Below, piece after piece: positions 49,960 through 59,706 of a DNA stretch of 64,000 nt; positions within the stretch are counted from its first letter, which is position 1, and each line of letters opens with the position of its first letter. The notes beneath the pieces are model-generated. The model saw only the letters and a list, made by a program, of their open reading frames with translations. It did no database searches and was not told the DNA's origin. The DNA lies in NCBI RefSeq assembly GCF_047238345.1, contig NZ_JBDFMQ010000001.1, forward strand, positions 2,170,001-2,234,000, in the 5' to 3' direction. The translations under genes were made by a program, and so were the position numbers. The stretch is from Shouchella sp047238345. Its GTDB lineage: Bacteria; Bacillota; Bacilli; Bacillales; Bacillaceae_D.

Positions 49960-52057
49960 ACTCATCATCTTCGTATTCGTACACGTCCGATTCGCGGTTG
50001 AACTCTCCGTCAATATAAACTTCATAGGAACCTGGATAACTTGGGCTGACGCGCAAATCAATCGTAAATTCCGTCGGTTCGGAAATGGTTTCTTCGATAA
50101 CGACACGCTCATCCCCTTGTGAATTCGCATCTGTGGCTACAATACGGACATCAAAGCTCCGTTCTTGAGCTTGATGTTCTTCTGACACAACAACCGTTTG
50201 CGTAACACGATACACTGAACTTGGCTCTTCTTCATCAACTGGGTCTTCCACTGGATCTGCGTCCACCGGGTCTTCGACTTCACCTTCAGGTTGCTGTGGT
50301 ACGTCTGCAGACTCATCTGGCTCACTCGGTTCTGGCCCGCGGGAGAGCACAATCTCAACACGATCTCCTTGATTCATGGAAGTAAGTGGTTCTGGCGATT
50401 GACGAATTACACGCCCTTCTGGAATATCTTCATCGTGTTCACGTTCAAATGTACCCCTTAACCCTTCTGTGTTAAAGTAGGCACGTACATCTTCTTCTGT
50501 TTGATTAACAAGATCATCAAGCTGTATGGTTTCAGGCACGGCGACTGTTAACACAATGGTTGTATCCGCAGGCACAACGCTAGATCCTGATGAAGGGCTT
50601 TGGGAAATAACCGTTCCTTCTTGGGCGCTGTTATCTTCTCTTGCTTGTTCTTCTACACTAAACCCTAGCTGATCGAGCAAACGCTCTGCTTGACTAAAGG
50701 TATAACCTGAATAATCATCAAGGGTCACTTCTTCACGGGACGCAACAATATAAAGCGTCACTTCCGAACCTTCTTTTACCGTTCTTCCTGCTCGTGGAGA
50801 CTGATTTGCCACCTGCCCTGGCTCATAATCCTCACTGGAAATTGGTTCCGTACTTGCTTCAAGCTGGTTCTCTTCAATTTCGGCAATCGCATCTGCCTCT
50901 TCCATGCCAACCACGTCAGGAATATCTGTTTCTTCGACGAAAAATACTTCACTCCATACGGTAAACACAAGGATAAGAGATCCAATTAAAACGAGGAGAC
51001 CGATGATGCTCGCCCATAACCATTTTTTCTTCTTTTTCTTTTTCGTTTTCCCGACAGGAGCAGTGCTCTTTTTCTGTTCTTCTTCCTCTGTTGCTTCTTC
51101 AGGCTTGTCTTCTACTTGCGCAGGAATTTCAATCGTTTTTTCCTCATCTTCGTTCGTTGCAAATCCAGCGACAAGCGGTAGTTCTTTTGTTTGGTCGTGG
51201 TCTTCATCTCGATCGTCTGTCAGAATAGGTGCCTCTTGATTTGGATCTAACGCCACGTCACAAGCCCAGATGACATCTTCCGCTGAGTTAAACCGTAAAT
51301 TCGGGTCTTTCATTGTTGCCTTTTTAATGATGTCTTCCACACTTTGCGGAATGCTCGGTACAAGCTCTCTTGCAGACGGAATGTCGTTTTGTAAATGTTT
51401 AATAGCAATCGATACGGCTGTATCACCTGAAAACGGAATCTTACCTGTCAGCATTTCAAACAAAACAATCCCGAGGGAATATAGATCCGAGCGGTACGTC
51501 ACATGACCACCACGAGCTTGCTCTGGAGACAAATAATGAACAGAGCCCATTACAGAGTTTGTATGAGTGATGGTTGTCGATGTCATGGCTCTTGCAATGC
51601 CAAAGTCCGTTACTTTTGCTTCTCCATCCTCACTAATCAAGATATTTTGTGGCTTCATGTCCCGGTGTACAATTTGCATCGCGTGGGCATGGCCGACACC
51701 ATGTAAGATTTGCTTAAAATAATCAAGCGCTGTTGCAATATCTAATGGGCCATCTTCTTGAATGACTTCTTTCAGCGTGCGACCTTTCACATACTCCATT
51801 ACAATATAATAAAGATCTTCCTCTTCACCAACATCAAAAATGTTGACAATGTGAGGATTGGTCAAACTTGTCGCTGCCTGAGCTTCTCTTCTAAACCGTT
51901 TAATAAACTGTTCGTCTTTTGAAAACTGAGGTTGAAGGACTTTTACCGCTACATGACGATCTAAAATGACATCTAATGCTAAATACACATTTGCCATACC
52001 ACCGCCGCCGATGCTGTCCAAAACGACGTAGCGGTCACCAATACGTTCTCCAATCAT
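49958..52057 (-). CDS. prkC: Ser/Thr protein kinase PrkC with PASTA domains
   Basis: PrkC senses muropeptides and controls germination, wall homeostasis and ribosome maturation. The kinase domain (about 1-265) has the Gly loop SIGGGGMANVYLA, Lys40 (VAVKVL), HRDMKPQNIL and DFGIA. An acidic juxtamembrane region (about 275-335), a Lys-rich KTKKKKKKKW just before the single membrane helix (about 350-371) and three PASTA repeats (about 380-580) follow. An acidic Pro/Glu/Asp linker (about 582-625) and a C-terminal beta-rich domain end the protein. 699 residues, longer than B. subtilis (648). It begins one base after prpC ends. Confidence 0.97.
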   Translation of the reverse strand: MIGERIGDRYVVLDSIGGGGMANVYLALDVILDRHVAVKVLQPQFSKDEQFIKRFRREAQAATSLTNPHIVNIFDVGEEEDLYYIVMEYVKGRTLKEVIQEDGPLDIATALDYFKQILHGVGHAHAMQIVHRDMKPQNILISEDGEAKVTDFGIARAMTSTTITHTNSVMGSVHYLSPEQARGGHVTYRSDLYSLGIVLFEMLTGKIPFSGDTAVSIAIKHLQNDIPSARELVPSIPQSVEDIIKKATMKDPNLRFNSAEDVIWACDVALDPNQEAPILTDDRDEDHDQTKELPLVAGFATNEDEEKTIEIPAQVEDKPEEATEEEEQKKSTAPVGKTKKKKKKKWLWASIIGLLVLIGSLILVFTVWSEVFFVEETDIPDVVGMEEADAIAEIEENQLEASTEPISSEDYEPGQVANQSPRAGRTVKEGSEVTLYIVASREEVTLDDYSGYTFSQAERLLDQLGFSVEEQAREDNSAQEGTVISQSPSSGSSVVPADTTIVLTVAVPETIQLDDLVNQTEEDVRAYFNTEGLRGTFEREHDEDIPEGRVIRQSPEPLTSMNQGDRVEIVLSRGPEPSEPDESADVPQQPEGEVEDPVDADPVEDPVDEEEPSSVYRVTQTVVVSEEHQAQERSFDVRIVATDANSQGDERVVIEETISEPTEFTIDLRVSPSYPGSYEVYIDGEFNRESDVYEYEDDE

Positions 52058-52058
52058 T

Positions 52059-52805
52059 TTATTGCAGCTCCTCAGTGAATCGTACTAAAGCGACTGTAAT
52101 GTTGTCTTCGCCTCCGCGATCATTTGCACGAGCAACGAGTGATTTTGCAACTTGGGACAGCTCATCCTCTCGTTGCAGTTCAATTGCCAACTCATTGTCT
52201 TTTACCTTATCCGATAAACCGTCTGAGCAAATCATTAAAAGTTTAATCGGGTCTGCCGCTATCGTGTCTGTCTCAACCTTTACGTCCACTTCTGTGCCAA
52301 GAGCGCGTAACACAACATTTTTGCGGGGATGATCTTCTGCCTCTTCCGGAGACAATTGTCCATTTTTCAAGAGTTCAGCAACAAGCGAGTGATCCATGGT
52401 CTGTTGTTTAAGCCCTTGGTCTGTTAGCACGTACAACCGACTGTCTCCTACGTGAGCGACGGCTATAAATTCATCTGTACAAAAAGCAGCCACTGCCGTC
52501 GTTCCCATCCCATCACATTCTTTGTTTTCTTTTGCATGGGTATAAATGGCTTCATTCATTTCAACAAACGTTTGTTGTAAAAACGTCTCTGCTTCTATAG
52601 CGGTCATCGGTTGCGACAAATCGTCCCACTTTTTTTTCATAATACGGAGCGCAATTGCACTCGCCACATCGCCAGCAGAATGCCCGCCCATCCCATCAGC
52701 TACAAAGGCGAGCGTGCCGTTCGTTGACGTTAAAATCGCACCATTATCTTCATTGTTTGAGCGAACTCTTCCTATATCCGTTAAAAAAGCAGTGCTTTCA
52801 ACCAA
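52059..52805 (-). CDS. prpC: PP2C-type protein phosphatase PrpC
   Basis: PrpC dephosphorylates PrkC targets. The metal motifs DIGRVRSNNEDN, FVADGMGGHSAGD and GDSRLYVL, and the late CSDGLSD and RGGEDNITV, are those of the bacterial PPM family. A GTG at 52814 is in frame, but it lies inside the ATGAGGTGA ribosome site; TTG 52805 (MVESTAF) with proper spacing is preferred, giving 248 residues (B. subtilis 254). rsmB ends 41 bases upstream; rlmN, present here in B. subtilis, is missing. Confidence 0.95.
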   Translation of the reverse strand: MVESTAFLTDIGRVRSNNEDNGAILTSTNGTLAFVADGMGGHSAGDVASAIALRIMKKKWDDLSQPMTAIEAETFLQQTFVEMNEAIYTHAKENKECDGMGTTAVAAFCTDEFIAVAHVGDSRLYVLTDQGLKQQTMDHSLVAELLKNGQLSPEEAEDHPRKNVVLRALGTEVDVKVETDTIAADPIKLLMICSDGLSDKVKDNELAIELQREDELSQVAKSLVARANDRGGEDNITVALVRFTEELQ

Positions 52806-52855
52806 AAACTTCACCTCATTTGTTCATTATCATGACGTTTTATAGACGGGACAGT

Positions 52856-54214
52856 CTAGCTTTCTTTTCGTTTTAGCGCAACCATAAAAAAGCCATCTGT
52901 CTTAAAATCTTGTGGCAGAATCGTTAATCCATAAGGACCAAAGCGCCCTTCTTCTCTTACACGACTCGGCAATCGCTCATACGCTTTCGTGTCCACTTCA
53001 AACCCATGAGAGTCTAAAAAGGCTTCTACAACGTGGTCATTCTCTTCATGATCAACTGTGCACGTACTATAGACAAGCGTACCACCTTGATGAACAAATT
53101 GACTGGCATTTTCTAAAATTGTACGTTGCGTATCAACAATTCGAACCGTATCTTCTTCGGTCTTAGACCAGCGGATATCCGGTTTCCGACGAATCACGCC
53201 TAAACCTGTACAAGGAGCATCAACAAGAACCCGATCATAAGAGCCATCTAGGCGCTCCGTTAATTTTTTTGCATCTTGCATATCAGCCTTTACGTTCGAA
53301 AGCTGTAGCCTGTCCACTTGTTCCTGGATGAGACGAATCTTTTGTTTATGTAAATCAAAAGACGTCACACTTCCAGTTCCATTTAACGCTTCGGCTAAGT
53401 GGGTTGTCTTTCCTCCAGGAGCTGCGCATGTATCAAGTACATCCATACCTGCTTCTACACCAGCTAGCACCCCTACCAACATAGATGCTTCATCTTGAGC
53501 CGTAACAAGACCCGTCTTGTATACCGTTGTTGAAAATGGGTTCCCTTTTTTGATCGTAACAGCCAGTTCTGGCAGAATGTTTGAAGGAACAGCTTCTATC
53601 CCTTCCGTTTCAAACTGTGCAATCACGTCAGCAACCGTCACTTTCATTTGATTCACACGCAAACTTGTTTCTGGCGGTTGATTGTTCTGTAACGCCATTG
53701 CTTGAGCATCATGATAGCCATACTGCGCGACCCATTTTTTCACTAGCCACTCTGGATGGCTTGTCTCCACAGCTAAGCGCTCAATCTCATCTTTAATCGC
53801 CGTAACAGCAGGTACCCCTTCACGTTGAATCGAGCGAAGGACACCGTTAATTAATCCACTAATCCCTTTGTGCCCTCGTTTATTCGCAATCTTTACGGCC
53901 TCGTGCACAATGGCTCGATCTGGGATTCGATCTAAATAGACCATTTGATAAACAGACAAGCGCAACAGCACATCAACCCAAAGTTCACGCTTCTTTTTGC
54001 CTTTTTGTAAAAATGGACTTAAATAATAATCGAGGGTTAATCGACGGGCAATCGTTCCATAGACAAGCTCTGTTAAAAGTCCAGTATCTTGTTGCGATAA
54101 TCCTGCTTCTTTTAGCGTATGGTTAACGAGTAAATGACTGTATGCTTGGTTTTTTTCAATTTTTATTAATGCATCAAGCGCGACTTCTCGTACGGTTACA
54201 TTATCCTTCGTCAT
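52856..54214 (-). CDS. rsmB: 16S rRNA (cytosine-967-C5)-methyltransferase RsmB
   Basis: RsmB makes m5C967 in 16S rRNA. It has the NusB-like N-terminal RNA-binding domain (about 1-140) and the SAM-dependent domain with CAAPGGKTTHLAE, DAPCTGLGVIRRKPDIRW (catalytic Cys about 330) and STCTVDHEEND. Length 452 (B. subtilis 447). Its start overlaps the fmt end by 14 bases. Confidence 0.96.
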   Translation of the reverse strand: MTKDNVTVREVALDALIKIEKNQAYSHLLVNHTLKEAGLSQQDTGLLTELVYGTIARRLTLDYYLSPFLQKGKKKRELWVDVLLRLSVYQMVYLDRIPDRAIVHEAVKIANKRGHKGISGLINGVLRSIQREGVPAVTAIKDEIERLAVETSHPEWLVKKWVAQYGYHDAQAMALQNNQPPETSLRVNQMKVTVADVIAQFETEGIEAVPSNILPELAVTIKKGNPFSTTVYKTGLVTAQDEASMLVGVLAGVEAGMDVLDTCAAPGGKTTHLAEALNGTGSVTSFDLHKQKIRLIQEQVDRLQLSNVKADMQDAKKLTERLDGSYDRVLVDAPCTGLGVIRRKPDIRWSKTEEDTVRIVDTQRTILENASQFVHQGGTLVYSTCTVDHEENDHVVEAFLDSHGFEVDTKAYERLPSRVREEGRFGPYGLTILPQDFKTDGFFMVALKRKES

Positions 54215-55142
54215 GCTGTACTCCTAGTTGTATGGATTGAGAAAATTGTTGCGTGAGCTGACTAGCATCCATTGCTTTTTTTCCTGCTAGCTGCACATTG
54301 GTTAAGCAAAGAATTGTACCGTCTCCAGTAGCAACAAAAATGCCTTCTTTATTGCTTCGTACCACTGTTCCTGGCTTGGCGGAAGTCGTTTCGGTTGTGG
54401 CAGTGGCTGCCCATACTTTTAAACGCTTGCCTTCGAACCATGTGAACGCGCCTGGCCAAGGGCGCATGCCGCGCACTTGATTCGCAAGTTGCTGTGCGGG
54501 CTTTTCCCAGCTCAGTTCCTCTTGTTCACGTCGAATGTTTGGCGCAAACGTGACTTGATCATTTTCTTGAGGAACAGCTTTTGCCTGGCCTGACCGAATC
54601 TCTTTTATTGTTGTCATAAGCAGATCGGCACCAATTATACTTAATTTATGGTGCATCGTCCCAACATCATCATCTGCTTCAATCGGCGTTGCTTGCTGAG
54701 CTAATACATCTCCAGCGTCAAGTTTTTCTTCCATATACATAATGGAAATACCTGTTTCCTTTTCTCCATCTATAATCGCTTGGTGGATAGGTGCTCCACC
54801 ACGGTATTTTGGAAGCAAAGAAGCATGGACATTAATACAACCGTATTTTGGTGCATCTAACAAAGCTCGAGGGACGATTTGCCCGTAAGCTGCCGTAACA
54901 ATAATGTCAGGATTTAATGAGACAATCTCTTCATAGTTTTGGCGAATCTTTTCTGGCTGAATCACTTTAATATCGTGTTTTTGCGCTTCCACTTTAACAG
55001 GACTTGGCGTTAAAACACGCTTCCTTCCAACAGGTCGATCTGGTTGCGTAACAACGGCGATCACACTATGATGCTCCATTAATTTCTTTAAAACAGGCAC
55101 CGAAAACTCCGGTGTTCCCATAAAAACTACGTTCACGTTCAT
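54201..55142 (-). CDS. fmt: Methionyl-tRNA formyltransferase
   Basis: Fmt formylates initiator Met-tRNA. Motifs: VVFMGTPEFSVPVLKKL, VTQPDRPVGRKR, and the 10-formyl-THF site HASLLPKYRGGAPIHQAI, with C-terminal OB domain (about 205-310). ATG 55142 is used here, but GTG 55136 (MNVVFMGTP) is better spaced from AGGAG and may be the true start. About 313 residues (B. subtilis 317). Peptide deformylase def, usually just upstream, is not present here. Confidence 0.96.
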   Translation of the reverse strand: MNVNVVFMGTPEFSVPVLKKLMEHHSVIAVVTQPDRPVGRKRVLTPSPVKVEAQKHDIKVIQPEKIRQNYEEIVSLNPDIIVTAAYGQIVPRALLDAPKYGCINVHASLLPKYRGGAPIHQAIIDGEKETGISIMYMEEKLDAGDVLAQQATPIEADDDVGTMHHKLSIIGADLLMTTIKEIRSGQAKAVPQENDQVTFAPNIRREQEELSWEKPAQQLANQVRGMRPWPGAFTWFEGKRLKVWAATATTETTSAKPGTVVRSNKEGIFVATGDGTILCLTNVQLAGKKAMDASQLTQQFSQSIQLGVQHDEG

Positions 55143-55153
55143 CACTCCTACTC

Positions 55154-57550
55154 TTACATAAAAAAGTACGGATGGACATCCATACTAATGGCTAACCTTT
55201 TGTTTGTTTTATCGCGCTGATAGTGATTTAACACCGCTTCTAGCGTATCGTGTAGCTTTGGTTCATGCCTGTATTTTATCACGCATTGGTAGCGATATCT
55301 ATCTTTGATCCGAGCAATTGGCGAGACGACTGGGCCGAGGATAATCGTTTCATCCGAAAGAGCTTGTTTAAAGTATGCAGCAACCTTACCTGATGCTTTA
55401 ATGACTGATGCTAAATCTTCATCCGAAATCGTGACTAACGCCATAAAGTAATAAGGCGGATACCCACCTTGTTTCCGAATTTGCATCTCATTGGCATAGA
55501 ACTGCTCATAATTGTGTTGTTTCACAAGTTGGATACTATAGTGATCTGGTGTATAGGACTGCACAATCACTTCTCCTGTTAATTCAGCTCGACCCGCTCG
55601 ACCAGCTACTTGCTCAAGGACTTGAAACGTTCGTTCAGCACTTCGAAAATCAGGTATATGAAGCATAGAGTCTGCAGCAAGTACGCCTACTAACGTGATA
55701 TTAGGAAAGTCTAGTCCTTTTGCGATCATTTGCGTTCCTAGTAAAATATCGCCTTTCCCTTGTCCAAATGCATCTAAAAGCGTTTTATGAGAGCCTTTTT
55801 TTCTTGTTGTATCGACATCCATGCGAATTACTTTTGCTTCAGGAAAATATTTATAAAGCTCTTCCTCCACTTTTTGCGTTCCTGAACCGAAAAAGCGAAT
55901 ATGTTCACTCTCACATTCATGACATTTCGTTGGCATCGGTTTTTCATCGCCGCAATAATGGCATTTTAGCGCATGTCCTTTTCGGTGATACGTATAAGAG
56001 ATGTCGCAGTAATCACACGTTGCCACATATCCACAGTCGCGACACATAACGAAAGTAGAGTAGCCTCTGCGATTTAAGAAAAGAACCGTTTGCTCTCCTC
56101 GATTTAAACGCTCTTTTAAACCGTCGAGGAGCGCAGTCGAAAACATTGACCGGTTCCCGTTGCGTAACTCTTGCCGCATATCCACAATTGTTACATCCGG
56201 CATCGGTCTGGCGTTAATACGTTCACCTAGTGAGAGCAGTTTATAATTGCCTTTTTTTGCACGAGCAAACGATTCAATAGATGGTGTGGCGCTACCTAAA
56301 ATGACTGGTGCACGATGCGATTCCCCACGGTAAATGGCTACATCTCTCGTGTGATAGCGCGGCGCTTCCTCCTGCTTATAACTGGTCTCATGTTCCTCAT
56401 CGATTATGATAATACCAAGTTGATCAAAAGGAGCAAATACTGCAGATCGGGCACCAACAACCACACTCACTTCTTTTCGATGAATTTTTCGCCATTCATC
56501 GTATTTCTCTCCATTTGATAATCCAGAGTGCATGATCGCAACCAAATCCCCAAACCGCGCTTTAAAACGGTCAACCATAAGTGGAGTTAAAGAAATTTCA
56601 GGTACGAGCATGATCGCTTGCTGTCCTTTTTCTAACACTTTCGCAATCGCTTGGAGGTAAATTTCTGTTTTTCCACTTCCTGTTACGCCGTGTAAGAGCA
56701 TAGTCGCATGGGTTCCAGTATGAATTGGTTCGGAAATCTCATCTAAAACAAGCTGTTGGTTTTCTGTTAACGATAGCGGTGCCGTCTTTTTAAACGTTTC
56801 GTTTAACGTTGGGTCACGATAGACTTCTTGGTCCCACTCTCGCACAAATCCTTTATCAATTAATGCTTTTAAAGACGCTCGACTTGTGTTCGTTTTCATT
56901 AATACTTCTTGCGACGGAACTTGCTTGTTCTCTTTTAAATGCGCGAGCAACACCCATTGCTTTTTGGCTTTTCGTTGGAGTTCCTCTAAATCTTTGTCCG
57001 TCCCATGTACAAATTCTACGACACGCTGTGTTTTCATTTTTGTATGGGCACTTGTTGCATAGTCTAATTCTACCAGCCCAGCTTCCATCGCTTTTTTAAT
57101 ATCAACGAGATGTTGTGGCGTTTGTTTTTTTACGTCATCCCAATCGAGCTGATCCTGTTGGAATAACGCTTGAAGCGTATGCGTTAGCTGCGATCGATCT
57201 GCAAGTAAATTAATTTTTTTTGACACTTTCGTTTTCAACGCGGCAGGAAGCATTGCCTGAAATGCTGTTACCTGAAAACAAATGGTTGAGTTTGCAAGCC
57301 ATTTCCCTAGCGCTAACAACTCTTCACTTAATACAGGAACTGGATCTAGCACTTCAGTGATTTCTTTTAATTTCTTCACATCACTTACTTCTACGAGTTC
57401 AACGACAAAGCCTTGTATCTTACGAGGTCCAAAAGGCACAACAACCCGAACGCCTGGCTGCACGACCGTTGTCCACGCTTGAGGTACGAGATAGTCAAAC
57501 TGCCGATCTGTCTGGGCCGTTGGTACATCAACAATAATACGCGCAATCAC
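55154..57550 (-). CDS. priA: Primosomal replication-restart helicase PriA
   Basis: PriA restarts replication at stalled forks. The N-terminal DNA-binding domain (about 1-110), the helicase with Walker A LLHGVTGSGKTEIYLQA and DEEH box (IIIDEEHETSYKQ), and the inserted zinc module with two Cys sets (CRDCGYVATCDYC, then HYCG and CHECES) are clear. Length 798 (B. subtilis 805). It starts within the last codons of coaBC. Confidence 0.97.
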   Translation of the reverse strand: MIARIIVDVPTAQTDRQFDYLVPQAWTTVVQPGVRVVVPFGPRKIQGFVVELVEVSDVKKLKEITEVLDPVPVLSEELLALGKWLANSTICFQVTAFQAMLPAALKTKVSKKINLLADRSQLTHTLQALFQQDQLDWDDVKKQTPQHLVDIKKAMEAGLVELDYATSAHTKMKTQRVVEFVHGTDKDLEELQRKAKKQWVLLAHLKENKQVPSQEVLMKTNTSRASLKALIDKGFVREWDQEVYRDPTLNETFKKTAPLSLTENQQLVLDEISEPIHTGTHATMLLHGVTGSGKTEIYLQAIAKVLEKGQQAIMLVPEISLTPLMVDRFKARFGDLVAIMHSGLSNGEKYDEWRKIHRKEVSVVVGARSAVFAPFDQLGIIIIDEEHETSYKQEEAPRYHTRDVAIYRGESHRAPVILGSATPSIESFARAKKGNYKLLSLGERINARPMPDVTIVDMRQELRNGNRSMFSTALLDGLKERLNRGEQTVLFLNRRGYSTFVMCRDCGYVATCDYCDISYTYHRKGHALKCHYCGDEKPMPTKCHECESEHIRFFGSGTQKVEEELYKYFPEAKVIRMDVDTTRKKGSHKTLLDAFGQGKGDILLGTQMIAKGLDFPNITLVGVLAADSMLHIPDFRSAERTFQVLEQVAGRAGRAELTGEVIVQSYTPDHYSIQLVKQHNYEQFYANEMQIRKQGGYPPYYFMALVTISDEDLASVIKASGKVAAYFKQALSDETIILGPVVSPIARIKDRYRYQCVIKYRHEPKLHDTLEAVLNHYQRDKTNKRLAISMDVHPYFFM

Positions 57551-58755
57551 AAAGCATCTCTTCGATTCAAATAATCTTCCATTTCATCAAAAATGTGGCG
57601 CGCCACCTCTGATTTTGCCGCTAAGGGATAGCTTTGTTCGTGACCATCTTTTGCATACACTGTCACAATATTTGTATCGTGATCAAAGCCAGCCCCTTCG
57701 GCTGTAATATTGTTCGCAACGATGATATCCAAATTCTTGCGTTCAAGCTTCGATTTTGCATATTGCTCAACATGTTCCGATTCTGCAGCAAATCCAACTA
57801 ATAGTTGATGCTGCTTTAATTCGCCAAGACGTTTTAACGTATCTTTTGTTTTCGTAAGAGAAAGAGACCAATCCTCTGTTTGTTTCTTCCGTTTTTGATT
57901 CGAAACCGTTTCCGCTGCATAATCGGCTACTGCTGCAGATTTGATCACAATATCAACCTTATCGTAGCGAGCTGTTACTTCTCGATACATGTCTTCTGCG
58001 GATTGAATCGAAATCACCTCTACGCCTGTTGGAGGGGTTAACCCTGTTGGTCCGGTAACAAGCGTAACGTGAGCACCGCGATTTCTTGCTTCAAGTGCCA
58101 GTGCATACCCAGTCTTTCCTGATGAATAGTTTGACAAATAGCGAACCGGATCAATTTTTTCTCTCGTCGGTCCTGCTGTAATGAGAACGTGCTTACCTGT
58201 GAATATGGTCGTATCAATCATCATCAACTGGATGAGCTCGAGCAAATCTTCTGGTTCAGCCATTCTGCCTTTTCCTACCCAGCCACAAGCGAGGTAGCCA
58301 GCATTTGGTTCAATCAGGTGATAGCCATACGTTTTTAATTGTTGTAAATTACGCTGTGTTGCTGGATGATCATACATATTAACATTCATCGCTGGCGCAA
58401 TAACAACTGGTGCTTTCGTCGCAAGTAATAGAGTCGTTAACATATTGTCAGCGATCCCATTCGCTAGTTTTGAAATGGTATTGGCGCTCGCTGGTGCTAC
58501 AAGCACTAAATCCGCTCGATCCGCTACATCAATATGAGCAATCTTTGTTGCATCTGGTTCATAAAACGTATCTGTAAACACTTCATTTCTTGAGAGTGCT
58601 TGAAACGTTGTCGTCGCGATAAATTGCTTTGCTGATTCAGTCATAACCACATACACGTTTGCCCCAGCTTGTGTTAGTTTACTAACCAACGCCGCACTTT
58701 TAAACGCAGCAATCCCACCACTTACGCCAATAACAATGGTCTTATTCTTCAACAC
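57547..58755 (-). CDS. coaBC: CoA biosynthesis bifunctional protein CoaBC
   Basis: CoaBC performs phosphopantothenoyl-Cys synthesis (CoaB) and decarboxylation (CoaC). N-terminal CoaC flavodomain: VIGVSGGIAAFKSAALVSKL, VAPASANTISKLANGIADN, PAMNVNMYDHPATQ and the ACGWVGKGRMAEPE lid. CoaB (about 190-400) has ITAGPTREKIDPVRYLSN. The start is taken as GTG 58755 (MLKNKT), six bases from GGGGTGA; GTG 58764 and TTG 58752 are alternatives. About 402 residues (B. subtilis 406). A long hairpin separates it from rpoZ. Confidence 0.95.
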   Translation of the reverse strand: MLKNKTIVIGVSGGIAAFKSAALVSKLTQAGANVYVVMTESAKQFIATTTFQALSRNEVFTDTFYEPDATKIAHIDVADRADLVLVAPASANTISKLANGIADNMLTTLLLATKAPVVIAPAMNVNMYDHPATQRNLQQLKTYGYHLIEPNAGYLACGWVGKGRMAEPEDLLELIQLMMIDTTIFTGKHVLITAGPTREKIDPVRYLSNYSSGKTGYALALEARNRGAHVTLVTGPTGLTPPTGVEVISIQSAEDMYREVTARYDKVDIVIKSAAVADYAAETVSNQKRKKQTEDWSLSLTKTKDTLKRLGELKQHQLLVGFAAESEHVEQYAKSKLERKNLDIIVANNITAEGAGFDHDTNIVTVYAKDGHEQSYPLAAKSEVARHIFDEMEDYLNRRDAL

Positions 58756-58771
58756 AATTATCACCCCACAT

Positions 58772-58841
58772 AAAAAAAGCTGTCTCCTCTACTAGCACGT
58801 TGTTGACACAAAACATGCTGATTAGTCTACGAAGACAGCTT
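58772..58841 (-). terminator. Long stem-loop with U-tract between rpoZ and coaBC
   Basis: Minus strand: AAGCTGTC (58834-58841) pairs with GACAGCTT (58777-58784), with an inner AGCATG/CGTGCT helix, followed by seven T (58772-58778). The coaBC ribosome site lies only a few bases beyond. It could end or attenuate the remA-gmk-rpoZ transcript. Confidence 0.72.
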
Positions 58842-58846
58842 ACGAT

Positions 58847-59074
58847 TTACTCTTTGTTATTTAATTCGTCTTCTGATAGAACACGGTGTGTTAATTGATT
58901 TCCAACAATTTCTTCTAGTGCTAAGCCAACAAACTTGTATGATTTCGCATCTGGAACAAGCGGCGTGCGGCTTGGTACTTCTTTCATTTCTCTTGCTCGT
59001 CTTGAAGAGACAGTGACAAGGGAGTATTTCGAGTCTAATTTTTCTAATAAGCTATCAATGGATGGATATAGCAT
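58847..59074 (-). CDS. rpoZ: RNA polymerase omega subunit
   Basis: Omega assists RNA polymerase assembly. The sequence opens MLYPSIDSLLEKLDSKYSLVTVSSRRAREM, with ALEEIVGNQLTHR near the end, as in Bacillus YloH/RpoZ. 75 residues (B. subtilis 67). Its start overlaps the gmk stop. Confidence 0.96.
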   Translation of the reverse strand: MLYPSIDSLLEKLDSKYSLVTVSSRRAREMKEVPSRTPLVPDAKSYKFVGLALEEIVGNQLTHRVLSEDELNNKE

Positions 59075-59685
59075 TATTTTTTCACCTCAACTAATTCTTG
59101 GTATTTTAAACGTTCTCTTCGACAATGCTCAGCTGTGACAATCGATTTAATTCGCTCCACTGCAAGCTCAACCTCATCATTTTCAACCACATAATCATAC
59201 ATGCGCATCAAGTCAATTTCTTCTTTTGCCACATGCATACGCTCATTTATAATCGCTTCGGTTTCCGTTCCACGACCAACAATTCGATCACGCAGTTCTT
59301 TCAAACTTGGCGGTGCTAAAAAGATAAATACACCTTCTGGGAACGCTTGACGTACTTTCTGTGCGCCTTGAACTTCAATTTCTAAAATAATGTCTTTTCC
59401 AGAGTTAATGGTTTCCCTTACGTATTCAACAGGTGTTCCATAATAGTTTCCTACGTACTCCGCCCATTCTAATAAAGCTTCATCTTTAATCATTTGTTCA
59501 AAGTCTTCTCTTGATTTAAAGAAGTAGTTAACACCATGCTCTTCCCCAGCTCTTGGCTTTCTCGTTGTCGCTGAAACAGAATATTGAATGGCTGTATCTT
59601 GTTTTCGAAGAGCCCCACAAACCGTTCCTTTGCCAACTCCAGCTGGACCTGACAGAACAATTAGCAGTCCCTTTTCTCTCTTCAT
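59074..59685 (-). CDS. gmk: Guanylate kinase
   Basis: Gmk phosphorylates GMP to GDP. The P-loop is GPAGVGKGTVCGAL (about residues 14-27; most homologues have Ser where this has Ala in GPSG), with GMP-binding SATTRKPRAGEEHGVNYFF and EIEVQGAQKVRQAFP. An AGGAGGG site fits TTG 59688 or ATG 59685; ATG is listed, giving 203 residues (B. subtilis 204). It follows remA by about 20 bases. Confidence 0.97.
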   Translation of the reverse strand: MKREKGLLIVLSGPAGVGKGTVCGALRKQDTAIQYSVSATTRKPRAGEEHGVNYFFKSREDFEQMIKDEALLEWAEYVGNYYGTPVEYVRETINSGKDIILEIEVQGAQKVRQAFPEGVFIFLAPPSLKELRDRIVGRGTETEAIINERMHVAKEEIDLMRMYDYVVENDEVELAVERIKSIVTAEHCRRERLKYQELVEVKK

Positions 59686-59706
59686 CAAAATGGTTTACCC
59701 TCCTGC

